64,000 bases of DNA from NCBI GenBank assembly GCA_037576195.1, contig CM075103.1, forward strand, positions 12,524,001 to 12,588,000, written 5' to 3'. Positions within the stretch are counted from its first letter, which is position 1, and the number at the start of each line of letters is the position of its first letter. The notes under the pieces were generated by a model. It ran no database searches. It was not told the origin of the DNA and saw only the letters and a program-made list of their open reading frames with translations. Both the position numbers and the translations under genes were made by a program. Shown one piece after another: positions 29,701-43,140 of this stretch. Source of the DNA: Phytoseiulus persimilis. Lineage: Eukaryota; Arthropoda; Arachnida; Mesostigmata; Phytoseiidae.

Positions 29701-31386
29701 CATCGATTATAAGTGACGGTTGAATGGATGTTTCGCTTTAAAGTTTTTGAGCCGATGATCTGAAGGGTATCGAGCACTACAGGCGCATGGTTCACGGTGC
29801 TTGTAATGAAGACGAGAACGAAATCCCGATCATTCAATGACTGAGACCCGGCAATGACTTGAATGGAATGTCATGACTCATGACCGGTGAGCTCTTCCCT
29901 CACTTTTCATTGACCAACTCGAGCTCGGGGTCCAAGTTGAACGTTCGATGGGGACCGAACGGGTTACTTTGGTCCTAAAGTGTGGGACAAACCCGCGAAA
30001 CTAGGCACCCATTTCGAGAATCTTCTTCGGGGAAGTCCTCGTGAGGAATGTACCTGGAGAGAGTTTTGGAGTTGAGAACGTTAGAGCGCGAGCCCGCTTG
30101 AGCAGACCGAACTCAGGGCAAAAGGAGGGGAATGGATTTTGCAAATAATCTCGCAGTTATCGTGCATTCGGCTCTCTTAGATGAGCGAAGTTGGTTGTCC
30201 CACAGCACTTTGTGCTCTAATTCTGAAGAATCGTTCACGAAGAACAGAAATCTATTCTATTCGGGCAGTGTTCGTGCAAGCCTGATTGTAGAGATGAATT
30301 ACATCGCTCAGGATATTCTCCCTCCTGCTTCTCCAGCTCTGACCGATGGCTTATGAGGTTACTTTTTCATCCAATAAATGCTCCTGCACGCCCCTCGTTG
30401 ATACAGTGTTTTGACTGAACCATCGAGAAAGGCTCCTTGAGCTTGTAGATCCTGGAGAATATCTTCTATTGAACCGCAGTGAGGTCCCACTGCATGTATC
30501 CGCCCCAAGTCGGGCGCAGGCTGTAAAGTTTCGAGAACCGCCGCTTCGAACATTTGGTCCCATTGGAATCTTGAAGGAACGCGATCTTGGAGCGAGACAA
30601 TGGATGAATAGTTGCTCAATACAAGAAATATTCCTGCACGTGGACAATAATCAAGGGTGACCCAATCAGCGGGCCGAGAATTCAGTCATCGAGGCAAGGA
30701 CACCTTTCAGCCCACTCTGACTGTCACGTAGATTCTATGCATTCATGCATGCTATTTGATGCATCTAGATTCACGTCGTTCCTTGAACGTGTCCACATAC
30801 CTACACAAGATCAAGCTGACTCCATGAGCGTTCATTCCGGTGCGCTGCGAATTTCTGCTAGGAATAACTCTGAAAATGTTCCGTGCGCGCTCTTCGTCCG
30901 ATTGCCAATATTTTCCGTGGAAAGGAACCCATACTTATGAAGGGGCTCCAGCTTGAACTTATCTGTGCGATAGTCCAAACCTGGAGTCCATCTAAGCGAT
31001 TGGTTGGCAAAAACGACGTGAGATAACCGGTGGAAGATTGACAATTGAAATATCGCGCAGCCTGTCGAGTAGGAGAGGACTGAAATTCGTGGGATGACGG
31101 AATAATCCACGTGCCGTTTTAAGGAAAACCGGAGCGCGAATCTGGTCCTTTGTCTTGAGATCTAATTGCGATTTTGAACTTTTCGTTCGCAATTAGAGTG
31201 GGTGAACGAAAGCGCGGCGCGCATTCTCGTTCGAGGGAGATTAGCATTCTATCTGGTCGCCCACGTCCTCCGAATATCTGTCGGCCTGCTCGGTCGGGTC
31301 CCTGGTGGTCGTCTACCTGTGACGCCGAGCTTTCGCCCACAACCGTCAAAAGCGAGCCTTGGCCGCTGTCATTCGGTAGAGGCTTG

Positions 31387-31449
31387 GATAATTCGACAGT
31401 GGAAAACGTGATGAATTATAATTCATCACGTTTTCCACTGATAATTATC
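31387..31449. repeat. perfect 44-bp palindrome with flanking inverted arms
   Basis: Bases 31397-31440 are exactly self-complementary with no spacer, centred between 31418 and 31419. Each half is 22 nt and begins CAGTGGAAAACG. A second inverted pair, GATAATT (31387-31393) and AATTATC (31443-31449), flanks it after 3 and 2 unpaired bases. The whole 63 nt can form a near-continuous cruciform arm. No target duplication or known terminal repeat is evident, so it may be a relic of a mobile element, a replication product, or an artefact of library construction or assembly. Confidence 0.9.
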
Positions 31450-33142
31450 AGACAAACGGCTGAAATAACCGATCATGAGTAGCCGGGTGCTGGTCTGAAA
31501 CTCGGGAAACTCAGCCGCGAGACGGAGTCCTCTCACACTTGCTTGAAGTCTGGCCCCGAATGTCAGAATGGAAAGATCGGGGGTCTGTTCGCCACCGCTG
31601 AACGGATGAAAAAGAGTAGAGTCCATCAGCCGTTCAAGGTGGGAAGAACGGAAAACGAACATGGTTTGTCGGACTCGCCGATAGAGCGAGCGAAGAAGTC
31701 GGAGAACGTTAGTAGATGAAGCGATGGCTAGTATTCTAGAAGGAGATGGAAGGGAAGCATCGGGAGATATTCGGAGGAAGCCGATGCTTCCGCCAGTGGG
31801 GCGGTGTGATTCTTCTCGGGGCATGGATTTCCGCTGGTCCCTTGTTTCCTTCCGTTTGACGCTCATCCGACAAGACGGACGAAAATTGCTAAATCGTCCG
31901 CCCGCCTGTCTGCATCCATCGGTTTCGTGGCATCGGTCGTCGGCGACAGCATCGTCCGCAGCACACAGTCGCAGACGATGGAGTGAAGCAAAAGTGCAAT
32001 CAGAACTGCCTGACTGGGAGACAGATCATGGCTCCTGGCTTCCCCTCCTTCTCGTGTTGCCGTCAGCGTTCCAGCTGCACCGACCTACTGCGGAGAAAGT
32101 GGAGAGCCGTCCAGTCGGAATCCTTGAATGAAGAGACCCAAGGACGCTCTCCAACCCCAACAAAGTGATCGAAGGGACTCTCACTGCAATTATGTTCTCC
32201 ACGAAAACCCGTTGGTATTGTTCAGGTTCCGCTTGTCGAGTCTCCGGTATTCCGAGTCGCGGGAGAGGAACAACGCTTGAAAAGAAGAAATGGCCGTCAT
32301 TCTGCTGAATGGTTTCTGGAAGATGACGAAAAAAAATGAGCAAACGGAACAGATGGAAACCCGTACGCTGCGAAAACAAAGTTCTAATCGAACAAACGAA
32401 GACTAACCGGGTCTGTGGAGCCTTGCCGGGGTGGTTATTGTTGCCGTCATCACCGTGTTCATCAGCGTCATCGAATTCGATTCCTCCCTTTCTCCTTGCC
32501 TCCTCTCATTTCCATGCGGCTCCTTGGCCACTTCGTTGAGTGAAATTTCAAGCTTGTAGGCGTGTCCGACGCTGCTCAGACGGGGAACAATGGTAACGAT
32601 CGTAGGCGATTCAATAAAGTCTCAATGTCAGCCGTCGCCTGCTTTGGCGGCTCGCTGGGTAGCTGTTAGCTGCTCGACGTCGGCCCAAGTACGGTTTCAC
32701 TTTCAATGGACAGCGGGGTCCGCGGTCGAGTTGATTTTCAGCAGAATTTCTATTCGTAGGGTGTCCCTCCCAACTTTGCGTTTGCTCCTCGACCCGAGCC
32801 GGGAAAGCGGGGAACTCAAAATACACGAGCAACCCACTTGTCTGCCCGTAAAGAGCTGTACCTTCAGAAATCCGTAACGTTTCCTGGTGTCCGATCTCGT
32901 GGCATTTTCGAGAGAGACGTCGGGGCTGATCTAAATGAGCACGAGGCGTGATCCCCCTGAATATATTTCTGAACACGTCATTGATCACGACGATGGGGAC
33001 AAAGACGGGAACAGAGTCGGGAAAGAAAACAAAAGGGGCCACGCCATGCTTTCGTAAAGAGTGAGAAGACGACGACTCGCTCTTCCATCAGGCTGACACA
33101 ACGACAACAAACACATTCGGGTAGTGTGAGCGATTTGGACGC

Positions 33143-33198
33143 TGCCACCACCACTACTACCGCCACGAATAGCTCCACCAACAGCAACAACACAACCG
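33143..33198. repeat. ACC/ACT/AAC low-complexity triplet tract
   Basis: Successive ACC, ACT, AAC and AGC triplets make a plus-strand reading of Thr, Ser and Asn runs. The frame lacks an upstream ATG and shows no domain, so it is listed as a low-complexity repeat. Confidence 0.6.
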
Positions 33199-35515
33199 AA
33201 TCGAATGCAGATAGATGCACCCCTCGAGTGAGCTTCTTTTGTAGGACAGTGGCACGCTGTGCTGTCGAACAGTGGCGCGAGTTCAACACACCGCCTCGAG
33301 CGATCGACCGAAGACCAACATCAGCTGCCCCTGACAAAACAAAGACCAGCGAAAATTGTCAAAAACCTTCGACGGCGCACGGAGTAGCCCGGTTCTCTGA
33401 TGAAGTTGTGGTCCTCACGAGTCGACGTCAAAGCAGATCGCATTCCTGTCCGCGGCTGGACAAGCCGGCCTGCTGAGATTTCGCTCAAAAAACACCGCTC
33501 AACGATTTTTATAATTTTCCACGTTAGGCGCCAAATCGGGTAAAATCTCAGTCAAGTCCAGTGACGGCTCGGTCGACCTGTTGGCATGGCGACGGACTTC
33601 TACGGAACTTGTCGTGCCCGCCTAACGTCGGGTGACTGCGACAGTTCCAGGGAAAAGATGATTTCCGTGCGCGGGAAAACGTTTTAGATTCGGCCCACTC
33701 GCGCTCCACTGTATGCTGATAGCTGTCGTTTCCTTGCCGTCTTTCGATCATTTCGTAACCGATGCCGGCGCTCGCATTAGTTGCTAACGTCGCGGTTTGC
33801 AACTCGTCCCGCTGGTCAGATGGATGGATCGGGGAGAGGGAGCAGCGTCGCTCCGATTATCGAATGAGACTCCAATTAAATATGATCAGTGGAAGATATT
33901 GTCGGTGTCTTCGCCATCGTCGCATCTCGTTGTTGTCCCATTTTGAGCTCAATGCGTTGTCGTTGGCGTTGGAGCCCTACATCGGTCCCATGAAGTTCGA
34001 GGCGTGCTCCACATCGCTCATTTTTTCCATAATTATGTCTCCTACTGTCGAGCATAAATCAAGCGCAGATATCGTTTCGATTGGACTATCGGCCGAAGAT
34101 GTCACAGACGCGTCGCATGAATAATTCATCGCAACTTTGGTGGACGGCGCGCGGTCGTGTGATAACTGTTGTCGCGAGTGCTCCAGTGGAAGTGAAGGCT
34201 GATGGGGGAGCGATTGAAGATTGAGCTGCATGTGAGCTGTGGAAGCTCGTTCTGTTCAACTCCGATTCCGCCCTTCTCCCAGGAAGTATCTCATGTTCAG
34301 AGCTTCGTCTTCCTCCGCGTATGACCCGCGTGCATGACATCTCGCGAATCTGCTGAGGATCTCATTCGGTCGGAATGACCCATTCGGATCATTCCCGGTT
34401 CTGCGCGAATAGCGTCGACAATTACGGCAACGTGAGGAAATTACGGCAGCGTAACGCGATTACGGCTTGAGGTGGAAGTACAACCGATTCATGCGCGGAT
34501 GATGTATTCCTGCATTGAGAACGACCGGAAAACCGAGGCGGCCAGGAAAGCCCGAAACTCGTATGGGAACGTTTTGAAGTGCAAGACATTCTCTACCGCC
34601 TTGATGCACCGCGTTGGCGCCACACTCTTACAGTGCCCCGAACCGCTGCACGGGACGCAAGGTGTGCGTCCGAAGCAGAAGAGAATGAGTCATCAGTGGT
34701 GCCAGCTAGTTCTCGTTCATTGCGATTTCGACATTCTAACCCTCTGACTTGTTTTCCAGGTGAGAACTCCAAGGAAAGACCTTGCTACAGTCGACTTTGT
34801 TCCCTGTCAGACAGGGAAATGTGTGACGTAGGTGTCAAACGGACTTCCAAGATGAGAACAAACGTTTCCGGAACAAACATAAAGTACCCGTCGGAACTCA
34901 ATGACAAAAAAAAAACGATTATGACCTTCCGTTGTCCTTTTCTGCAACCATCAGCTTCTGGCTCGTTCATTTATTCCTGATTCCGCCGCTTCTCTTCTGA
35001 TCTGAGGATATCATCATCGAATTCTGAGTCAAGCGTCCTTGATCCATGCTTGCCAATCGACCGGAGTCATCGGTCGCGTATTTAGTCATTAACTTCATCG
35101 AATTAGGAAGCATTTTCTCCGTTGATCCGTCTCCTGATGGGTCGAGTTGATATACGATTCACTCGATTTTCGGCTGCGTTCTCTGATTAAATCGGATCGC
35201 GCGGATCTTCTTCTATCACATTTCTGTGGAATCTGCGGGCGAAAATGAATTCGACCCGAGCCGGACGCCTGCTGCTAGGATCGCTATCGCACAGATATCG
35301 GGAGCGTCTTGGGCGGCAACTCGTAAACCCTTGTTGACATCCGCTGCCCACTGGTGCTTTCCCAGTTCGTGTCCAAACAGCCCGATCTCGCACAAGACTT
35401 GTAAACACTTCACCGGGGAAGGAGCGTGTGAATGGCGGAGGTGTTCGCAACAATCATTTCAGATTTATTTGCTGTTAAACTCACGATGGCTCGCTCTGAC
35501 CGGGTGCACTAGACC

Positions 35516-35528
35516 ACGCCCAGACTCT
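35516..35528. repeat. left copy of SINE target-site duplication
   Basis: ACGCCCAGACTCT is identical to 35802-35814. Length and identity are typical of LINE-mediated insertion. Confidence 0.88.
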
Positions 35529-35801
35529 CTCTGTTTTCGGCTGAACCTCTCAGCCAGCCCTCAGGAGTGTCCCGGAATCACCTTTCGGTATTGCTTCAGA
35601 AACACTCCCTATCGCCTCGCAAATCCCATTGCGGGCGGTGGGCTTGGGTCTTAAGATGGTTCAGATTTAATTCTGATATAAATTAAATCCTCTTTTTACC
35701 ACATAAGAAATTTGTTGTCCCGGCCGGGGATCGAACCCGCGATTGCTAGCTTAGCGTGGCACCCAAGGCGTTGGTTTATGCCACACGGCCAACGAGCCGG
35801 A
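35529..35801 (-). mobile_element. tRNA-derived SINE, 273 nt, flanked by 13-bp duplication
   Basis: The insert is bounded by two identical 13-mers ACGCCCAGACTCT (35516-35528 and 35802-35814), a perfect target-site duplication. Read on the minus strand, it opens with an RNA polymerase III A-box-like TGGCCGTGTGG (plus 35781-35791) and a B box GGTTCGATCCC (plus 35727-35737), 43 nt apart. Between them is an anticodon-arm-like stem CTTGG/CTAAG enclosing TGCCAC, reminiscent of tRNA-Gly(GCC). An unrelated body with an AT-rich hairpin follows, and the 3' end reads CCGAAAACAGAG, with no poly(A). The folded head is not a functional tRNA: the T stem has a mismatch and acceptor pairing is poor in register with the A box. 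The perfect duplication implies fairly recent LINE-driven insertion. Confidence 0.87.
35664..35689. repeat. AT-rich 9-bp stem hairpin inside the SINE body
   Basis: GATTTAATT and AATTAAATC are perfect complements around the 8-nt loop CTGATATA. It lies just 3' of the tRNA-like head in SINE orientation and may be a conserved part of the family body. Confidence 0.8.
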
Positions 35802-35814
35802 ACGCCCAGACTCT
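35802..35814. repeat. right copy of SINE target-site duplication
   Basis: This is an exact copy of 35516-35528. It lies on the 5' (tRNA-head) side of the minus-strand SINE. Confidence 0.88.
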
Positions 35815-38800
35815 GTCGAGACTATATTTCACGACTTGTTCCCAACTACTTGAGCATTAATTGCGTGTGCGTGCATTGCGCTCGCCCAAAGTGGGGGACC
35901 TCCTAAAAACGCCATCCGAGAGAAAAACTCTCAAAAACTCGTCTTGATGTCGTCGTGAGGCATTCATCGACGAATGTCGTAGGTAGAGTCAAACCTTCCC
36001 GAAACTGGAATGTTTGGTGGATCTCGAAACCATTCCAGTCAATTGTGGTGAACCGCGAAGAGAAAAGCTCCGACGACGCGATACTTGGTCGGAGCTGCGG
36101 ATGACGGGCCCTGAAAATTGCGAAATTCCCGCCCGAGAAAGAGGAAAAACGACCTGGACGAAAGATCGTGCGGCCGGATTAGCTATTTATTGACATAGTA
36201 CGTTCGGCCCCGACAAGCTCGTGCGGCGTCGTAACATCTGCGAAAAAACAACAGCTACCAGAACTGGTTCCCGAGTTCTTCCACGAACGAAGTCGGAAGA
36301 TAGGAGGAGAAGTCAGTTCCTACCTCGTATCATCACAATGCCGAAACACCAACGGAACGAGATGTCCTCGGCCCGTTTTGCCAGCCGTTCTGATTACGTT
36401 CCTATACTATTGCTGTTGTTAACGCGTGAGTCGCGATGCTGGTGTTGGGGATTAGATGAGAAACAACATCGCTTTGGCACTTCTGCAACTACGAGAGGAT
36501 TTCGGATGTTTTTTTTTGATAACGATCCGCGCGTTCGAAAGAGTTCGGAACCCAGTTTCAGAAGCTGCGTTAGAGATGGCGAACACGTCGGTACAATAAC
36601 TCGTTGATCGGTCGGATCGGATCAATCTCGATTTGAACGGAATGGCCCGACTTTCGTTCCCGAAACCTTCCAGAGGAACCAGAGGCACCCGACAAGGGAT
36701 CTCAATAGTTTCGCTTCTTCGAATCGCCTTTCCAATGTCATCGCTCCTCTATTCCATGATCCGAAGACAGGAGAACCAGAAAAAGACCGACCGGTTCGTC
36801 CGAGCTGCCGTTGTTATTCGGAATTCGGCTCGACGATCAGAGAGTTGGTCGATCGATCTCTGACTCCCCCGCCCGCTTTGCTTTGACTCCGCCCATGTAA
36901 AGCGCGCAAAAACCTCCTCGGAGAGAGCATTCTCCCACTTTGCGACCTGCGCGAGAGACCGAAGCCACCGCGAGATGAGGTGCGTGATCTCTGACCGATA
37001 CGATGCGGCGTCCAAGTCCGAGCAGGCGGTCGCGGTCCCCTTGCACCGGGACTCCGGCCTGGCCGATCCGAGCAACGGTACCGTAACAGGCGACGTTTCG
37101 CGATGACAAAGTTTGCGCCGCAGAAGGATCAAGCTCCGCGAAAACACTCAACCGCCCAGACTTCACTCTTCACCGTGTGACTTCTTGAGCGTGGAACGCT
37201 CTTCATTCCTTCCGACGTTTTTTTCTGGAAATCCTTGTCATACCCGTCAAGTGTCACGAATCCGTAGTCGCGGCGAAGGCAACCACGGCGACAGCTGGGA
37301 CTGTCGAGCAATTGACAACGAGCAACATTACACTGCTCAGCCAAATTTGCTCTTCAACTTCCGCATCCGGAATCACGAAGTACGGCTTGCCGGTAAAGTT
37401 CTCATGATCGCTCTCTCTCCCACGTCAAGCTTTTGACCATCTCGGTCGCCTTCAACGACCGTCGGGCAGATAATACGCTCAATCTTCCCGGCGGGCGCGA
37501 ATTCGGTTTTTGAAGGTTGAGAAACTCAACGATTCGCGGACATCCGAGTGATGACATGTCTTGAAACATCAAAAACGCTTGGTGATCATCTCGTGGTGGA
37601 AGAAATTTTTCCGAGCAAGCACTGGATACGTGAAACGATTCGTCGGCAGGAAACGTGGCGGACAACTACTGATCATGGAAAGAATCGATCGAGGCAGTAA
37701 TCGTCATTATGAGCTCATGAAATCAGCCAGGATCGAAGTGTGGGTCTCACTGTTCGATGCGTATACGGCAGTCATTAGACCAGACACGCGATCGTAGGTG
37801 TGTCCTTAGCGATATCTCCCGTTCGAGCTGTGAGCGGATTTCTGTCGCGAAGGAGAGAACTGGGCCGGATCTGTCGTGAGAATCACGCGACAGATTATTA
37901 TAACATCGATTCGGTATCGATCGAGCAGGCCGCTAGCCTTGAGCGGGAAAATTCCGACGTCAGGACAGTGTGAGGGTCGTTTTCCCAAATGTATCCGAAA
38001 AATTTCTTCTTGCCTCCAAGTGAGATTCCTCCGCTCATCTACTCGAGCGAATCGACAGGAACTCTCCTCCTGAGATCAAAGTGTTGGTTGCTCGAAGATT
38101 TCCCGACCGGATCCCTCAAATCGATGCCGATTTGAGATCTGATTCGCAACTCGACGGTGACAATAGTTTTGAATCGATGCTCTGGCCATACATCCGCAGC
38201 TGATATCTCGCGGAGATTCGTTTCGGTGCGGTGGGATGCGGTCCTCTGGTGGATTTATGCACAGCTGGGTTTTGAGCATGGGTTGGAATTTAAACGTCCA
38301 GACAGTCGTTAATGATAGGCTGTGCGGCTGCAATCATGGCATTTCGGTTTCTAATTACAATCCTCCGACCGTTCGTGGTACCCTGCGACAGCGGGCGAAA
38401 CTTTGAAAAGCGGTGTACGCCCAGTGTGTGGCACGGGCACAACAAGAAAATCAACAATGTGCGTAAGCTACAACGATCAGGGCCATTTGGATAATAGGCA
38501 GTTGGAATCATGATGGCGAGTCTTCGGAAAGATCGAATCACGCCGATCGCACGAACAAATCGGAAAACTAAAATATTGAATTCTCTCTTCCGGTTGTTCG
38601 CGATTCGAGGCGCTCGCGTCGTCAACTCTAAGATGACTGCCCCCGCGATGTTTCATCCTGGTGGTCGTGGACGCCGTATGTAAGCGAGGGTTTCCAAAAA
38701 TCTGGCAAGGTTGTGCGCTTTCTCGAGAGAAGAGAGACTACTATTGAGCGTTGAACACGATCATATGGTTCTTGAGCGCCTTTATCAGATTTCTTCTCGG

Positions 38801-38860
38801 GAGGTTTACCAGGTCTGCAACTACGGAACCGGATTTTTTTTTGGGGAAAAACAGTTATTC
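35815..38860. other. non-coding stretch
   Basis: Nothing here is supported beyond chance reading frames. I found no terminal repeats, RNA genes or splice-consistent exons. Confidence 0.5.
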
Positions 38861-39139
38861 ATGACGATGGCGGCATTCTTGTTTTGCGGCATTTTTATAT
38901 TGAGTTCAACCGTTCGGAGTATGCCTTCCGCTCGCAGCAACGTGGAGCTCAACTTTGATAACCCACCGCCAGGTCCTGAGCGCCCGCAGGAAAAAATACG
39001 CCTCCGCTGCATGTACATACCGGGCACTTACTACATTCGTGTTCTGTGTACCGAATCGCAACTAGCGATGACAACTATAGAGCCCCGTCGCGCAGGTTTT
39101 CGAGAGGCTCGGAATGGACGGGAATCAATTCTTGCTTGA
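38861..39139 (+). CDS. hypothetical small secreted protein (weak candidate)
   Basis: An ATG-started frame of 92 codons begins with a signal-peptide-like leader: hydrophobic AAFLFCGIFILSS, then small and polar residues allowing cleavage near residues 20-24. The mature part has a Pro-rich segment NPPPGPERP and two Cys about 13 residues apart. A run of nine T followed by GGGGAAAAACAG ends at 38854, six bases before the ATG, and could be a splice acceptor. I recognise no family. The frame also stays open upstream of the ATG, and chance frames of this size are common in this window, so a real gene is less likely than not. Further exons could follow, but no strong donor lies inside the frame. Confidence 0.25.
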   Translation: MTMAAFLFCGIFILSSTVRSMPSARSNVELNFDNPPPGPERPQEKIRLRCMYIPGTYYIRVLCTESQLAMTTIEPRRAGFREARNGRESILA

Positions 39140-40219
39140 TACTACATCAAAGGAACTCTCGGGTCGGCGCCGAAGCTCGTCCAGCTCTGGGATCCTCGAG
39201 ATCTGATCTGACAGAAACACCATGGTGAGCGGATGGGTCTTGACGAGACTCTAGCTGGTCTCGAAACGCGACCGCCCCCGAAAGCCGCCTAATTGATCTG
39301 GCTGCTAGCGGATAATAATTCTCTACCGATGCTCCTCTTGGCCCGTTGGAGTTCCTGCGTACGCTAAATCGCTCATTGGTAAACAAGTGCGTTCATGATC
39401 ATTTCCGCCGTATTCGTCACCATCTCAAACGTCGGCCACCATCATCGGACCACCACGAAAGCGTGACTTCGCAGCGATTGCAGCGACGGAAGAATGTCGT
39501 GCTTGAATCGTCACCAGTTAAAAAGTCCTTCCAAAAAATTCCCATTTTCTCTTCATGATTCGATAATTTCGGAGCAATTTTTCGTCTACATTGGATCTCG
39601 CGTTGTCGGTTTTCTTTGTCCCCTTCTCGTTACGGCGGGAATCAAACAGTTGACTTTGCGCAAGAAACGATTGAATATCGCTCAATGAGAATAGATTTGC
39701 ATTCGATTTTCTTTGCTTCGATTCCGTTTTTCTCGATCGCGGGGATTTGAATACATAAGAAAAAACCGCATGCAGAGCTACCAACGCCTCGTGTCGTTCT
39801 ATCCAACGTTGTGCGTTCGGCAGTGTCGGAGTGATACGAGTTTTTTAGAATTAGCCGGAGTGTTATTTACCGCGTCCATCTTGACTCCGGCGCAGCTGTG
39901 GAATTGCTCGACGACATCGAAACCCGTTGCAGCGGGTGTTCGGGCTCGCATATCTTGCACCGGTCAGCTCCTACCTCCGGGGACGGATCTCATCCATTTC
40001 GGAAACTCTGAATCTCATCGTGGATGCGAGTCATTGGAGACTATCTTCTTCTAGTGGTTGAGCGTCGTGACGTCCCCGAAGCCATAAGTTCCATCAGCCA
40101 ATCCCAACTTGATCAATGTCCTTGGGAAGTCGTGGATGCTACGAGCTGTCCGTCAAGGCTCGGCCTGGAGTTCAGACTCGCAGCTTGTCCTCGGAGAGTC
40201 GACCTTGGCTGGTATATCA

Positions 40220-40245
40220 GAGAAACTACCACTGGGTAGTTTCTC
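40220..40245. repeat. perfect 11-bp stem hairpin, 4-nt loop
   Basis: GAGAAACTACC is followed by loop ACTG and the exact complement GGTAGTTTCTC. There is no T-tract or transposon signature beside it. Confidence 0.85.
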
Positions 40246-40412
40246 AAACCTGCGCTCATGAGTTCAACTATCAGATTCTTGACTCCGAATCCAATGAAAG
40301 TGCTCGAACTGTTTGGTAATTATCGCCCGAGTTTGCGTTCGGATCGAGCTCCGGGGAACACCTCATTCTATTGATCCCTGAAACTTTTACATGGCGCCGG
40401 AGCTCATGGGGA

Positions 40413-40422
40413 GGGGGGGGGG
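40413..40422. repeat. 10-G homopolymer
   Basis: The run sits in a longer G-rich tract beginning at 40408. Confidence 0.9.
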
Positions 40423-43109
40423 CGAGTGTATGCAAAGGGCGCTCCGACTAGTTCAGTTCTGGCTTCGCAGAATACACTTCAGTGAATGCGGCGCGCTCGA
40501 ACAGTTTTGGCGTTCGAATACCGGTCAGCTCCGATTCACGTCGGAATCAGAGCTCGACCCCAAATGAGTGCGATCTCTGTCTAAGTTCCTTTCCTGCCCC
40601 GTTGCCGAGAGGTGACTAGAGACTGAGCCATCGATTTTGATCCAATTCATGGTTCCACCGTGAAGTACCGGGAGTCGTTTCTCGCGCCTCACGTTGACGC
40701 CGCGCTGCAGAATCGGGATGGGCTGTAAATGTCATCCGGTTGAGTAATCGAGAATCGGTGAGGAAAAAAAACCGAATGACAATTCGGCACCAAAAACAGC
40801 GATCAGACAAGCGCGGAACAACGACAGCTTGAACAAACACCATGCAGGTCAGTGTGTTGGAAGAGGAAGGTCATCACAACGAATCCGCGCCATCACGCGC
40901 ATCGAACCAGCAGTCCCATCCCGACAGAGCAGTTAATGATCGCGGTTTATTGCATCGACTGCACTAAATAATTTGTCTGTGACTGCCATAGCTGTCTCCA
41001 ATCGCGGATTAGCTCGGACTTTGCTCCGATGATCTCGGGAATCCTTGACTCGATCGCTGCAGCTGCCCCGGCGCGTCGGAACTCCAAAGGTAACGGTGTC
41101 CTGCTGGAAAAAGGAGAAACCCGTTATTTTCCCGCGGAAGGAGTGAGTTCTCAATCTCTTGCGCGGCGGGAACCGCCGACCACGTGCTCGTGATCGCGTG
41201 TCAGCTTTTTGTGGGTCAGGGAGCCCGAACTCAAGACCCACGGGAAGCATCCGCGACGCTTGAGAGACCCGCCGTCAGCGCGAGTGTGAGCCGTGAACGC
41301 CGCGCTGCGGAGTGACGACGACAACAACCCTCTCCAGCGCACAGATAACGTCAATACGAGACCGAACACTCACCACGTTGAGTTTGCAAGTGGAGCTCTA
41401 ATACGTTGTGTCGCTCTCGTGTTAGCAAAGAGCAACTTGTCGAGCCAATATCCACCGCATCGAAGCGTTAGAAAGCGTGTTTCTTGATCGGCGACTCCGA
41501 AACGCATCGTGTGCAGGAGATCCGCAGCCGTTTTCGAACGCGAACGGTGGAGTTGATTCGTGGTTCGTGCGGATTGTTTTGGCGACTCCAGTGATCTTGG
41601 CACTCGCCGTGACAAAGTTAGTGGGGTGGATCCGCGGCGACCCGTCCGCAGCCGCGTGGTTCACGCCGAGCAAACGAGCCCACTATTCCGGAGAAGAGAA
41701 GAACACAGCAATCAACGCAAGAGAGGTAGAACCGAGCCGAGTTGGCAGCCGTCAACACAAATATTTATCGATTCGTTCGATTTCACCCGGTCATCTATCT
41801 CAGGTATGCTACCGATACGCAACGATTCGAGACGCGCCCATGAATACTCGATGTCTGTCAGCGTCAAGTGGTCCGGACAGTTTTTGGAACGGGGCTCAGT
41901 CCACGCAGTTGTTCCCCGATGCTCCAGATGGGACTTCGATCGTCTTCGAGCGTTTGTTCCACGCGTGAACTTCACCCGCGCACGCGCTGTCGATTTTCTC
42001 CTGTTCCTCTGATGCAGTCATGAGAGCGCCAAATCGATGAGAGACATGACATGTGAACTTTACGTGATTCTGAGATTGTCCACCGCTCGAATGAGTTGAG
42101 TCATGATGGTTGGTCGTCGTGATACCACGACAGTGAATCACGTTCGGGAGAAGTCCTTGACAGCTGGGAGACTTTAGCCAGCCCGGTTTACGGTTCCCAT
42201 CAAACTCGGAAGCTACTTTTACCGCGATCGCCCTCATGTTTCAAGTCTCTTCGACTCCTCCAAAATCAACGAAAACAAGGGTTCCCTGGAAGAAGCCGAT
42301 GGATCCCGATATGGAGAGGGGGGTGTGGAATATTTCCCCACCCCTCCCCATTCTCCTCCATCTGTGTCGAATGAAGCGAGAAACAATTCCGTTTACGATA
42401 GCCTCGAGCAATGGAAAACGAGACCCTGTCGATAAGCATTGTGTAGACTCTTGAGAGCTCGTTCTAAACATCGACACAACATCGGACTACTGTGTCATCA
42501 CGTGAGGACAACGTCCCGAGACTTCTTTTGAACGACGCCGGCGTAGAGAGAACAAACGCGAGCAGTCGGCTGGTTGACTCCGCTGTTTATTTGTTCCTCT
42601 TGTAGCATTAGTTCCGTGGATTAGTTCCCACAGCTTTTCCTGGTGAAACAGATACTCCCTCGATAGAGCTTATTGCTCGCAAGATCTGTGTGGGGCGGAT
42701 CGCTGTGCTCATTCCGTCATGAATCATTCGTTTACTCAATAATTCAGACTTGGGACGATACGAGAGAGAAATAGTTTCCCGCCAGGTCGAATCGGTTCCT
42801 GATCGAGAAATCGTCTGGAAAATTATGTCTACCTCGGTTCCTCCGAACATCGAGGCGGCTGGGTCCTCCGCGGAGAGCGTCGGCAATCGTGGGCGGCGTG
42901 CGGTCTCCGATCGGACGATGAGATATTTGGCTCGAGTGCCGTGGAGTCGATAGCCCGGTCGGGCCGGAGAGGAATGAGTTCGTTCATCCGATACTTCAGC
43001 ACCTTCCAATCCAAGATCACGAAACGATTCCGGGTCAATGACTGGCGACCATCCATCTCAGGCCGAGACTCAAATTGATTTCCACTAAGGTGAACGATTC
43101 TTCTTCCAC

Positions 43110-43111
43110 AG
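43110..43111 (+). promoter_or_regulatory. possible 5'-UTR splice acceptor of the membrane-protein gene
   Basis: The pyrimidine-rich TTCTTCTTCCACAG ends at 43111, 29 nt before the ATG at 43141. It fits a 3' splice site for a leader intron. No matching upstream exon can be identified by eye. Confidence 0.3.
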
Positions 43112-43140
43112 CCGACGCGGGACCGCCCCGTCGTTCCTGA

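Larger units (their letters stand above)
22204..35515. other. non-coding stretch without supported genes
   Basis: No domain-bearing frame is visible. A minus-strand frame at 27008-27451 begins with ATG and a hydrophobic leader and runs into an AG/GTAACT donor-like site, but nothing else supports it. Low-complexity tracts and two palindromes are listed separately. Confidence 0.55.
39140..43110. other. non-coding stretch
   Basis: No domain-bearing frame is visible. It contains a hairpin at 40220 and a G-run at 40413. Several 100-160-codon frames around 41.5-43.0 kb overlap on both strands and look like chance. Confidence 0.5.
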